This document shows positions 47,050 through 55,369 of a DNA stretch of 64,000 bases, one piece after another. The notes under the pieces were generated by a model. That model made no database searches, had not been told where the DNA came from, and worked only from the letters and a program-made list of their open reading frames with translations. The position numbers and the translations under genes are program-made. Origin of the DNA: Colwellia psychrerythraea (GTDB lineage Bacteria; Pseudomonadota; Gammaproteobacteria; Enterobacterales; Alteromonadaceae); assembly GCF_000764185.1 (NCBI RefSeq), contig NZ_JQEC01000002.1, positions 248,001 through 312,000 of the forward strand, given 5' to 3'. Position 1 is the first letter of the stretch. Each line of letters starts with the position of its first letter.

Positions 47050-47889
47050 ATGGTTAAAAAGAAACTAGTTTATGTTTGGTCGTTACGAAATGCGGCGGCT
47101 GATCAAGCAGGGCAAATGATCGATTACAAAGGCGAGCAACGCTACATGAAGTCGGTATTGGAATATTTAGTTATGCAGCTAAACAACACAGATTTAGGAG
47201 ATTTGTATACGTTGGAAGCGGTGATTTTTGACGATGATCTCAGCTTAACGGCAGACGCCAATAAATTAAAGGATTATGGTATTAATCGTCAACAAGCAAA
47301 AAAAGAAAGCTGGCTGTATCCCGAACGCTTAGAAGTACAGGGGCGTTTGCTTGATGATTTGTTAATTAACGTGCCTTCCACATATCGTCAATGGCCAATA
47401 GGCCATGCTGAAAGGGCGGCAGGTAAAGATAGGTTTGAACAAAAATTACAAACTCAATTTGACCACTTGCAAGCCGATGTTGTGATGCTTGATGGTCTAC
47501 TGGTGATATTAAATAATCTTGCAGATGAAGCTAATCCGTACTTTAACAAAATTGCTAATATTCACCCAGGTATTACTTGTGCTGAATCGCCCTTTCAACG
47601 CCGTGGTGCGATGGCGACATTAGATGCTTTATATGGTGCTAAAGGACAACGAGTTACTAATTGGCAGACAATGGCAACAGAGCCTGCTGAGATCAAAAGA
47701 AAAACAGGAGCCTCGTTTCACTTTATTGACAAGGGTATTGATTCAGGTCCCGTTATTATCGATGTTTTAAATACAGAGATTACTGCTGAAGATACCATTT
47801 TAGAATTACGTTGGAATAATTTTCATTCGAGCTTATTTCCAGCCATGCGCGAGGGATTATCGGTACTAGCACAAAAAGAAAATAAATAA
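47050..47889 (+). CDS. pvdF: N5-hydroxyornithine formyltransferase (PvdF-like)
   Basis: This enzyme formylates N5-hydroxyornithine from formyl-tetrahydrofolate to give the hydroxamate used by the NRPS. I start it at the ATG at 47050 (MVKKKLVYVWSLRNAAADQ), where PvdF-type proteins begin; upstream in-frame ATGs at 47029 and 47038 lack a ribosome-binding sequence. The product has 279 residues. The formyltransferase catalytic region is NIHPGITCAESPFQRRGAM near residue 176, with the later Asp in HFIDKGIDSGPVI. Its presence distinguishes this pathway from acetyl- or non-acylated hydroxamates. It converges on exbD across a strong terminator. Confidence 0.92.
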   Translation: MVKKKLVYVWSLRNAAADQAGQMIDYKGEQRYMKSVLEYLVMQLNNTDLGDLYTLEAVIFDDDLSLTADANKLKDYGINRQQAKKESWLYPERLEVQGRLLDDLLINVPSTYRQWPIGHAERAAGKDRFEQKLQTQFDHLQADVVMLDGLLVILNNLADEANPYFNKIANIHPGITCAESPFQRRGAMATLDALYGAKGQRVTNWQTMATEPAEIKRKTGASFHFIDKGIDSGPVIIDVLNTEITAEDTILELRWNNFHSSLFPAMREGLSVLAQKENK

Positions 47890-47896
47890 TGGAAGC

Positions 47897-47924
47897 AAAA
47901 TGGCGTTTTAAAAAACGCCATTTT
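47897..47924. terminator. Bidirectional terminator between pvdF-like and exbD
   Basis: AAAATGGCGTTTT and AAAACGCCATTTT form a 13-bp perfect stem with a 2-nt minimal loop, symmetrical for the two convergent genes. Confidence 0.9.
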
Positions 47925-47930
47925 AAGTTA

Positions 47931-48341
47931 TTAAAGCACTGTTGTTACAAAACCTAACGATTCGACACCTGATTTTTGTGCTAATGCCATCACTTTTACC
48001 ACGTGCTCATAAGGTACTTCAGCGTCACCTTGTAGTTGAATTTTCGGTTGCGGATCTTGTAATACTATATCAGCGAAAATGTTCGTCAATTCTTCCCTTG
48101 AAACTATTTGTTGCTGCCAAAGTAATTGTCCTTGCTTGGTGATAACTAAACTTAAACTTGTCGGAGAACTGGGTGTTGTTTTATCTGCTACTTTTGGCAA
48201 TTCAACTGCTACTGTTTGTGTTAATACGGGGACAGTAATAATAAAAATAATTAATAATACGAGCATGACATCAACTAAAGGTGTCATGTTTATTTCTGAC
48301 ATCATTTCTTGCTCGTCATCAAACTCTCCACCAAACATCAT
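47931..48341 (-). CDS. exbD: Biopolymer transport protein ExbD
   Basis: ExbD is part of the inner-membrane ExbB-ExbD-TonB motor that powers outer-membrane receptors. The 136-residue protein has a short cytoplasmic start, then INMTPLVDVMLVLLIIFII, in which the Asp in the membrane segment is the conserved proton-path residue, and a periplasmic domain. Its ATG overlaps the exbB stop by one base (TAATG), so the two are translationally coupled. Last gene of the tonB-exbB-exbD operon. Confidence 0.95.
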   Translation of the reverse strand: MMFGGEFDDEQEMMSEINMTPLVDVMLVLLIIFIITVPVLTQTVAVELPKVADKTTPSSPTSLSLVITKQGQLLWQQQIVSREELTNIFADIVLQDPQPKIQLQGDAEVPYEHVVKVMALAQKSGVESLGFVTTVL

Positions 48342-49090
48342 TATCGACTCACCTCATTGGTATTTAAGACTGTGGATTCTGATTTTTTTACCTGTTTTTT
48401 CCCATTCGTTTTTGTTGGCGCAGAGCCGATAACCATAAAAGCATGTAACTCATGTGCAAAATGATTGAGTCTGTTGATGACCCGTTTATTACCTCGTGTG
48501 AGTGCGTTATAGCCAAGTACCGCAGGAATAGCGACAGCAAGACCAAAAGCGGTCATGATCAACGCTTCACCTACAGGGCCAGCAACTTTATCAATACCGG
48601 CTTGGCCTGATGCGCCAATGGCAACTAAAGCATGATAAATCCCCCAAACAGTACCTAATAATCCTATAAAAGGTGCCGTCGAGCCAACTGATGCCAGTAT
48701 GGCTAAACCTTGTTGTAAATTAGTTTTACTATCTTCAATTGATGTACGTAAACAGGTAGTAATCCATTCCGACAAGGGCAGACTACCGTGCAAATCTGCT
48801 TTATATTGCGCGTGATGCTTTTTCGCATCTAAACCTTCATTAACTAACTTACTAAATGGGGTTTGTACTGTGCCCGTCGCATACAAAAGTTTCAAACCAC
48901 TGTTGATGTCTTGACTATGCCAGAACTCCATTGAGCCTTTTAAAGGGCGATTAAGTAAATATAGCTTACGTGCTTTTAATAAAATGACACACCAAGAAGC
49001 AATAGACATCATTAATAATGAGATAGCAACCGCTTTGATCACAGCATCACTTTGTGACCACATGGCAGCAATTCCGTAAGAGTTTTCCAT
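48341..49090 (-). CDS. exbB: Biopolymer transport protein ExbB
   Basis: ExbB forms the proton channel scaffold of the TonB motor. The 249-residue protein starts at MENSYGIAAMW, where AGGAA lies 7 bases upstream; a 23-codon upstream extension into the tonB end is unlikely. It has three membrane segments, with the MotA/TolQ/ExbB core GSTAPFIGLLGTVWGIYHAL near residue 140 and GPVGEALIMTAFGLAVAIPA following. It lies 20 bp downstream of tonB. Confidence 0.95.
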   Translation of the reverse strand: MENSYGIAAMWSQSDAVIKAVAISLLMMSIASWCVILLKARKLYLLNRPLKGSMEFWHSQDINSGLKLLYATGTVQTPFSKLVNEGLDAKKHHAQYKADLHGSLPLSEWITTCLRTSIEDSKTNLQQGLAILASVGSTAPFIGLLGTVWGIYHALVAIGASGQAGIDKVAGPVGEALIMTAFGLAVAIPAVLGYNALTRGNKRVINRLNHFAHELHAFMVIGSAPTKTNGKKQVKKSESTVLNTNEVSR

Positions 49091-49110
49091 AGTATTTCCT
49101 ATTAAATGGG

Positions 49111-49860
49111 TTATGTTTTTGAGTGATTCAATGAAAAATGCACGGGCTGTATATACCAATATTCAATTGATTTACCGTTTTGTTGAGCGGGTTGATAACG
49201 CCAATATTTCACTGTTGCTTTTGCAGTTTGATCTAAGCGTGTGAAGCCACTTGATGCTTTCAGACGCATTTCACCTACTGAACCATTTGGTAAGATAAGA
49301 ATTTCTAGCAACACCGTACCTTCTTCATGTAATCGACGAGACAAGCGAGGATAAATTGGGTTCGGGTTACTAAGTGCGTTGGCGTCGTTCAAATGGGGAA
49401 GTACGAGGGTACTAACCCCTTTATCATCCTGAGCAACAGGCTGTGGCTCGACGGTTGACTGTGTTGCCACTACTGACTGTGGCTCTAAGATTGACTGAGT
49501 TGCTGCTACTGGCGGTGGCTCTACTATTGATTGAGTTGCTGCTACTGGCGGTGGCTCTACTATTGACTGAGTTGCTGCTACTGGCGGTGGCTCTACTATT
49601 GACTGAGTTGCTGCTACTGGCTTAATTTTTTCTATAAGTGGTAGCGTTTTATTTTCTTCAACTTTTTTTGATGAAGTAATCAGATTGCCTCGAAGGCTAG
49701 GTTGATAAATTTGTTGATTGGCTTTAATTGAGCCTTGGTTAAAACTAAAAAGTATCACCCCATGAAAGAATGCTACGAGAAAGCAAATGAATAAATTAGT
49801 TCTAGACACAGTTGAAAATTCACTAAGTTGTAGAGTAATTTGTATTGGGAATAGGTACAT
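49111..49860 (-). CDS. tonB: Energy-transducing protein TonB
   Basis: TonB spans the periplasm and transmits energy to receptors such as the siderophore receptor of this locus. The 249-residue protein has one membrane anchor about 22-41 (LFICFLVAFFHGVILF), a Pro-rich linker with five 12-residue repeats about 82-141, and a C-terminal TonB domain about 160-249 (NPNPIYPRLSRRLHEEGTVL and the closing VKYWRYQPA). It is the first gene of the operon with exbB and exbD. A strong Fur box lies 25 bp upstream of the start, so it should be iron-repressed directly and not through the ECF factor. Confidence 0.94.
   Translation of the reverse strand: MYLFPIQITLQLSEFSTVSRTNLFICFLVAFFHGVILFSFNQGSIKANQQIYQPSLRGNLITSSKKVEENKTLPLIEKIKPVAATQSIVEPPPVAATQSIVEPPPVAATQSIVEPPPVAATQSILEPQSVVATQSTVEPQPVAQDDKGVSTLVLPHLNDANALSNPNPIYPRLSRRLHEEGTVLLEILILPNGSVGEMRLKASSGFTRLDQTAKATVKYWRYQPAQQNGKSIEYWYIQPVHFSLNHSKT
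49441..49622 (-). repeat. 36-bp tandem repeats in the tonB linker
   Basis: The landmark GAGTTGCTGCTACTGG starts at 49497, 49533, 49569 and 49605, exactly 36 bp apart; a fifth, more diverged copy precedes them. Each unit encodes PPVAATQSIVEP, a rigid Pro-rich spacer. Three central copies are nearly identical in DNA, which indicates recent duplication and likely length variation. Confidence 0.9.
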
Positions 49861-49884
49861 TTATACCACACAAATACAAATATG

Positions 49885-49903
49885 AATGATTATCATAATC
49901 ATT
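49885..49903 (-). promoter_or_regulatory. Fur box upstream of tonB-exbB-exbD
   Basis: AATGATTATCATAATCATT is a perfect 19-bp palindrome and a good Fur-box match. It overlaps a TATAAT hexamer on the minus strand, so bound Fur would block the tonB promoter. Confidence 0.88.
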
Positions 49904-50001
49904 ATATTTTGTTAATACAAGCTATCCAATTATTTTGAAGATTAAATAAGGAATATAAGATCTGTATAGTGAAAATTGTTTATTTAAATGAGCTGATTTA
50001 T

Positions 50002-50026
50002 TAAATTAATTTGCATTCAATTCGTC
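50002..50026 (+). promoter_or_regulatory. TAAA-N17-CGTC ECF promoter 5 (DapE-like hydrolase)
   Basis: TAAA at 50002-50005 and CGTC at 50023-50026 have the same 17-bp spacing and lie 114 bp before the DapE-like start. This ties that gene to the siderophore regulon. Confidence 0.75.
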
Positions 50027-50139
50027 TAGGACTATATGTGAAAAATATTAGCGATACATAACATAACGATCCTCAAGCACCTTAGGGGTTGAAATACTAA
50101 AGTCGCGTATAGCTAAATTTATATTAGCAATTTGAAAGA

Positions 50140-51429
50140 GTGATAAAAGTGATCGATAACAGCCATGTTAAACATATTGAAATAGAACAACTAGCTATTT
50201 ATTTAGCAAAAAAGCTAGTCAGTTACCCATCTATTACGCCAGATGATGCTGGTAGTTTTGATTTTTTATACAACTATTTAACTTCTTTAGGTTTTAATTG
50301 CCGAGAAGTCACTCAACAAGGTGTAAGAAATTTAATTGCCACGCAATACTTTGGGGAAGGTGAAACGTTTGCTTTTGCTGGCCACCTTGATGTTGTTCCG
50401 ACAGGTCCAGAGCACTTATGGCGATGCTCGCCTTTTTCTGGCGAAATTATAGATGAATGTCTTTATGGTCGGGGGATTGCTGATATGAAAGGAGCAATAG
50501 CTTGTTTCATCGCTGCCATTGAAAGTTTATTAACTCGTTGTTCACGTGGCACATTAATGTTGCTGATCACCTGTGATGAAGAGGGTGAAGCTGAGTATGG
50601 TACGGCATCGCTCATGCAATATTTACGCAGTAAGGAGCCTGAAAAAATCCCTGATTATTGCTTAGTAGGAGAACCTTCTTGTAAAACAACGTTAGGCGAT
50701 ACAATAAAAATTGGTCGACGGGGAGCGCTTTCAGGTCATATTCGAGTGCTCGGCCGTCAGGGTCATGTGGCTTACCCTGACAACTGTGAAAATGCAGCAC
50801 ATTATGCTGTTACCATTGCTGATAAATTACTTACTATAAATTGGGATAAAGGTACGAAACAAATGCCAGGTACTAGCTTGCAAATTACTCAATTAAGCAG
50901 TGGTGAATTTGTTGATAATATTGTGCCCGGAATAACAGATATTCATTTTAATATTCGTTACAGCAGCTTATACAGTGAGCAACATTTAAAAACGATTATC
51001 GATGAGACATTACAACTACCGCATATAAATATAGAAATAGATTGGCAAAGACCGTGTGAACCATATTTTAATTCAGCTACTGATTTTGTTGGCATTGTTA
51101 GTCGTGCGATATTAAAGACTGTTGGTATTATACCAATGCTTACCACAGATGGTGGCACGTCAGATGGTCGTTTCATTGCCTCTGATAAAACTCAAGTAAT
51201 TGAATTTGGTGTGAAAAATGAAACGATACATCAAGTAAATGAACATGTCCCCCTAACTGACTTGTATAATTTGACACAGATATACCAAGTAACCATTGCT
51301 GCTTTTTGTTGCCAAGACAGTAATCACACCTCAACAATTAATAAAAAAAATATCAGCCGAAACTTACAGGACATAGAAAATGCATCTCAACAACTTGATG
51401 AAGTTTTAGAATGTATTGAATACTCCTGA
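50140..51429 (+). CDS. M20 metallohydrolase, DapE-like, in the siderophore regulon
   Basis: This 429-residue zinc hydrolase belongs to the M20 family and is most like DapE (succinyl-diaminopimelate desuccinylase). Visible blocks are FAGHLDVVPTGP (His82), GRGIADMKGA, TCDEEGEAEYG (Glu147 and Glu148), CLVGEPS, GRQGHVAYP, TTDGGTSDGRFIA and IHQVNEHV. About 50 extra residues at the C-terminus (from CCQDSNHTS) are not usual for DapE. The GTG at 50140 or another at 50149 is the start. An ECF-type promoter of the siderophore set lies upstream, and a housekeeping DapE would not need that. It may trim the acyl chain or a peptide bond of the siderophore, or supply a diamino-acid building block; this is inference. 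Confidence 0.85.
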   Translation: MIKVIDNSHVKHIEIEQLAIYLAKKLVSYPSITPDDAGSFDFLYNYLTSLGFNCREVTQQGVRNLIATQYFGEGETFAFAGHLDVVPTGPEHLWRCSPFSGEIIDECLYGRGIADMKGAIACFIAAIESLLTRCSRGTLMLLITCDEEGEAEYGTASLMQYLRSKEPEKIPDYCLVGEPSCKTTLGDTIKIGRRGALSGHIRVLGRQGHVAYPDNCENAAHYAVTIADKLLTINWDKGTKQMPGTSLQITQLSSGEFVDNIVPGITDIHFNIRYSSLYSEQHLKTIIDETLQLPHINIEIDWQRPCEPYFNSATDFVGIVSRAILKTVGIIPMLTTDGGTSDGRFIASDKTQVIEFGVKNETIHQVNEHVPLTDLYNLTQIYQVTIAAFCCQDSNHTSTINKKNISRNLQDIENASQQLDEVLECIEYS

Positions 51430-51657
51430 TTAAATAATATCGCCTAAGGGGGCAATAAGAATCAGTTTAAACGGATAATAAAAAGATTCATATGCCTATA
51501 TAAATCCGTTGTAAAGAAGTAACTACAGAAATTACCTGCCAGTACTTAACTATCAAGGGTAAGAGAATAATAGAAGAAAGCGCATTTATAGACTGAAATC
51601 CTCGAGTAATTTAAGTACACTAACGCCGTTTTTCATCACATCAACGGACAATTAAAT

Positions 51658-52935
51658 TTGCATACTCTAGCTCAGCTTCAATCTGGCGAACTTCGCGGTA
51701 TTAGTCAGTTAAAACTATCTGAAAATTTAACTGAATTTCCACTAGAAATTTTAACTTTAGCTGACACGCTAGAAGTACTAGATTTATCTCATAATGCTTT
51801 ATCTTCATTACCTGAAGAATTAGCGCAGCTGAGTAAACTTAAGATAATTTTTGCGTCACAAAATAACTTTGCACAATTGCCTGAAGTCTTAGGGAAAATG
51901 CCTAAGTTAGAAATGGTTGGCTTTAAATCAAACCAAATAAAAAAAGTTGCTGAACAGTCACTTCCAATACGATTACGTTGGTTAATTTTAACGGATAATC
52001 AAATTGAAACTTTGCCAGACTCATTAGGTGAACGACCTAGGCTACAAAAGCTAGCCCTAGCGGGTAACCAATTAAGCGAATTACCGCACACATTAGCTCG
52101 AGCACATAACTTGGAATTGATACGGATTTCAGCAAATAACTTAACAGAGTGTCCTGAGCAGCTATTAAACTTGCCAAAATTAGCTTGGCTGGCCTTTGCT
52201 GGCAACCCCTTTTCTAAAGTGAAAGTGGATACTGAAAACAAGGTCAAGTCTGTACCTGAACTATCTTCTACAGATTACACCTTAGAAAATGTCCTTGGCC
52301 AAGGCGCCTCTGGTGTTATTTATAAAGCGCATTGGCACAGTAAAACTAGAGCTGAACAGTCACAATTTCCAGATAACATAGCAGTAAAAGTATTCAAAGG
52401 AGAAGTGACCAGTGATGGTTATCCAGAAGATGAGTTACAAGCCTGTTTACAAGTAGGTAACCACCCAAATTTAGTCCAATCTTTAGCGCAAGTGAAAGAA
52501 GAGTTAAACCCCGGAGGTAAGTACCTGGCGCTGATCATGAATTTGATCCCTGAAACTTACAAAAACCTTGGTCTGCCGCCTTGTTTTAAAAGCTGTACCC
52601 GCGATACTTTCCCACAAGGTTTTACCTTACCAATCTCTCTTATCTCTAAAATAGTTCATCAAATGCAAGATGTATTTAGCCACATGCATAATAGTCGAGT
52701 CTGTCACGGTGACTTATACGCCCATAACACCTTATTTGATGCCCAAGGCAATATCATTTTTGGCGATTTTGGCGCTGCCACTAGCTATCAAATGTTAACG
52801 CCGGCACAGCAAGAAAAAGTGCAGACCATTGAACAAAGAGCACTAAATCATTTTATTGATGATTTATTGAGTGTTTGTGATCAGCAAGATAGAAGCAGTG
52901 AAGGGTTTAAGCTGTTGAAAAAGATAAGCAATTAG
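51658..52935 (+). CDS. Leucine-rich-repeat protein kinase
   Basis: This 425-residue cytoplasmic protein fuses leucine-rich repeats (about 15-200; repeated LxxLxLxxNxLxxLP units such as LEVLDLSHNALSSLP) to a eukaryotic-type kinase domain (about 218-425). Kinase motifs are the Gly loop LGQGASGVIYKAHW, the Lys in IAVKVF, the catalytic loop VCHGDLYAHN (in place of HRDxxxxN) and DFG in FGDFGAA. The C-lobe is short. The start is a TTG at 51658, chosen because the product then begins HTLAQLQSGEL as remembered relatives do. The family is known in proteobacteria, but substrates are not. No signal peptide or secretion tag is evident. Confidence 0.88.
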   Translation: MHTLAQLQSGELRGISQLKLSENLTEFPLEILTLADTLEVLDLSHNALSSLPEELAQLSKLKIIFASQNNFAQLPEVLGKMPKLEMVGFKSNQIKKVAEQSLPIRLRWLILTDNQIETLPDSLGERPRLQKLALAGNQLSELPHTLARAHNLELIRISANNLTECPEQLLNLPKLAWLAFAGNPFSKVKVDTENKVKSVPELSSTDYTLENVLGQGASGVIYKAHWHSKTRAEQSQFPDNIAVKVFKGEVTSDGYPEDELQACLQVGNHPNLVQSLAQVKEELNPGGKYLALIMNLIPETYKNLGLPPCFKSCTRDTFPQGFTLPISLISKIVHQMQDVFSHMHNSRVCHGDLYAHNTLFDAQGNIIFGDFGAATSYQMLTPAQQEKVQTIEQRALNHFIDDLLSVCDQQDRSSEGFKLLKKISN

Positions 52936-53093
52936 TAGCGAAAGCATTGTCACTGCCAGTGCAGACTGTACTTTCGCCAGACACTAATTAACTTTATACT
53001 TTTTAAGATAGATTATTCAAACGCGCTAATTATAGCGGCGTTAACCGTTTGGTATTACTTGTGAGAATAGATAAAACTAAACTAATAACAAAG

Positions 53094-53127
53094 AAAAAGC
53101 GTGCAGAGTAAGCTCTACACGCTTTTT
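53094..53127. terminator. Bidirectional terminator between LRR-kinase and chemoreceptor
   Basis: AAAAAGCGTG-C-AGAG pairs with CTCT-A-CACGCTTTTT around TAAG, a 15-position stem with one mismatch and flanking A- and T-runs, between convergent genes. Confidence 0.9.
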
Positions 53128-53163
53128 TATTTCAGTTAAAATAACTCAATAAAATTTAAGTGA

Positions 53164-55167
53164 TTACACTTTGAATTGATTAACTACAGTGGTCAGATTT
53201 TCAGAGTAAGTTTGCAGACCTTGCAAGCCATCACTCATTTCTGCTGCCCCTTGCACAGTATCTTCAGTCAAAGCTCTGACATTTTCGATATTTTTTGAGA
53301 CCTCTTCAGCAACAGTTGATTGCTGGGTAACCGATTGTGCAATTTCTTGGGTTTGGTGCTGAATATTAGTAATAACACTGGTGATTTCAGTTAACACCCC
53401 TTGCACTTGTTCAGTAAGTTCTACACTAGACTGAGCTTCTGTTCGGCTACTTTCCATCACGGTTACTGCTTTTGATGCTGTGGTTTGCAGTTTATCAATG
53501 ATTTTTTCGATACTCGCTGTTGATTCTTGTGTACGCGAGGCTAATGTTCTTACCTCGTCAGCTACAACAGCAAAACCTCGCCCTTGCTCACCAGCTCGTG
53601 CCGCTTCAATCGCCGCGTTTAATGCTAATAAATTAGTTTGCTCAGCAATGCCGCGAATCACATTCAAAACTTCACCAATACTCTGGCTATCTTCCTTGAG
53701 TTTATTAACAACAATTGCTGCTGCACTAACATTTTCAGCAAGCTGAGTGATACCCGTAGTAGCTTGATTAACCACAGATGCACCTTGAGCAACTTGAGTC
53801 TCGGCATTAGTGGCCAGCTCTTGTGATAGGTTAGCATTATAAGAAATTTCACTACTGTTTTGCGCTAATTCATTAGCCGAAGTAGCAACCATATCAATTT
53901 CCTGCTTTTGCTGCTCAATAATGTCGATAGTTTGCCTACTGATAGTTGAGGCAATATTGGTTGATTGCTCCACTTCTGCCGTGATCACTACGGTTTCTTT
54001 CACTAAGCCCTGAATTTTATCGATAAAAGTATTGAATTCTTTTACTAATTGGCCAATTTCATCATTTTTAAGCGGCTCAATACGCTTAGTCAAATCACCA
54101 TCACCTTCTGCGATATCATGCATGGTTTGTTGTAACCGGGTAATACGTTTGGTCAGTGGTAAAATCATCACATAAACCACTAAGGCTATTAAACCGATAA
54201 TGATAAAAACAATAAAGCTTGATGACCAAAACGCTTGAGTAACGGGCTCAGAAATAAGTTTTTCTGGCACCATAAAGCCTAACTTCCAATTCATTTTAGG
54301 TAAATCACTGCTTACCTGATTAAAGACGACTTTAAATTGTTCACCTTGCCATTCAACACTGCCGATACCTGAAGCACTCGTTAACGCCAGACTCTGTAGC
54401 TGAGTAAAACCAGATGCATCAGAAAACTTAGCATCTATATCTTGCATTAAATCACCCGGCGAAAAGCTAGCATTAAAACCAGGAAAAAATACCAACTTAC
54501 CGGTATCTGTCATTAAAAATGCTTCACCTTCACCTTGGTATTTAATTTTAGAAAGCAGATCCTTACCTATGGTAGAGATCAAAATATCAATGCCACCAAT
54601 ACCAAGTAGTTTGCCGTTAGGTAGGTAATAAGGACCTGTTACTGTCGCTGAAATAGAACCATCATTATTATCAACAGCAGGGTCAGTCACATACATTTGT
54701 CCCTGATTTAGACCTGTTGTCCACCAAGGGCGCTGATTAGTGTAATAATCTGCATCAGTATAACGACCATTTAAGTCAAAATATTCATGGGTATTTTCAC
54801 TACCAAAAAACACGCTTTTAATGGCGGAATCTTTGCTTGAGAAAAAATTAAAATATTCGGTCACTTGTTGATACTGTTTATCGTTATCAATATCCGAAAG
54901 CCTTTTGCTATAGCTAGAAAACCAGTCGATAACTTGTGGGCTAGCAAAAACACTGTGCACTATTTGCCCTTTCGCTTCAAAAAAACCACGTACTTCTGCC
55001 GATTGCAATTTCACGATATCTTCAATTGATCTGGTGATTTGTGTTCGGGTGTTGTCACTGACATTAGAAAGAACGAAGAATGAAGTGATGATAAGTAAAA
55101 GCGCAACTGCGCCTGAGATGCCAGCAACTAACTGACGCATAATAGAACCATTTATAAAATTAAACAT
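53164..55167 (-). CDS. Methyl-accepting chemotaxis protein with dCACHE sensor
   Basis: This 667-residue inner-membrane chemoreceptor signals to CheA. It has a first membrane helix about 13-31, a periplasmic double-CACHE domain about 40-290 with YYTNQRPWW and [13 protein letters not shown], a second helix about 305-330, a HAMP domain about 330-385 and a signalling domain about 400-667. The tip hairpin [20 protein letters not shown], then [17 protein letters not shown], is the conserved CheA/CheW contact. The ligand is unknown; dCACHE domains often bind amino acids or small acids, and here the amino-acid motif is not complete. No CheR-binding pentapeptide is seen at the C-terminus (VVNQFKV). 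Confidence 0.94.
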   Translation of the reverse strand: MFNFINGSIMRQLVAGISGAVALLLIITSFFVLSNVSDNTRTQITRSIEDIVKLQSAEVRGFFEAKGQIVHSVFASPQVIDWFSSYSKRLSDIDNDKQYQQVTEYFNFFSSKDSAIKSVFFGSENTHEYFDLNGRYTDADYYTNQRPWWTTGLNQGQMYVTDPAVDNNDGSISATVTGPYYLPNGKLLGIGGIDILISTIGKDLLSKIKYQGEGEAFLMTDTGKLVFFPGFNASFSPGDLMQDIDAKFSDASGFTQLQSLALTSASGIGSVEWQGEQFKVVFNQVSSDLPKMNWKLGFMVPEKLISEPVTQAFWSSSFIVFIIIGLIALVVYVMILPLTKRITRLQQTMHDIAEGDGDLTKRIEPLKNDEIGQLVKEFNTFIDKIQGLVKETVVITAEVEQSTNIASTISRQTIDIIEQQKQEIDMVATSANELAQNSSEISYNANLSQELATNAETQVAQGASVVNQATTGITQLAENVSAAAIVVNKLKEDSQSIGEVLNVIRGIAEQTNLLALNAAIEAARAGEQGRGFAVVADEVRTLASRTQESTASIEKIIDKLQTTASKAVTVMESSRTEAQSSVELTEQVQGVLTEITSVITNIQHQTQEIAQSVTQQSTVAEEVSKNIENVRALTEDTVQGAAEMSDGLQGLQTYSENLTTVVNQFKV

Positions 55168-55369
55168 GAATTTCCTACTGCTTGATTGGTGTGAAACAAG
55201 TTTTAGCTTTCATTATTTGCAATCAAAACGTAAATTTTGATAATACAAAAACTTTATCATGGCTCGAATGAAATGGCTATCCACCATAAAAATGTAATAA
55301 TATTGAATATAGATATGTTAAAACTGTGTTATAAAAATCGGACTAATTAAGTGATCCATTTGTTATTAC

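Noticed and set aside
49441..49622. Regular repeats that might suggest a CRISPR array
   Set aside because: The units are contiguous with no unique spacers and are in frame with the tonB linker.
49443..49625. A 60-codon Leu-rich frame opposite tonB
   Set aside because: It is the antisense reading of the 36-bp tonB repeats and has no independent coding signs.
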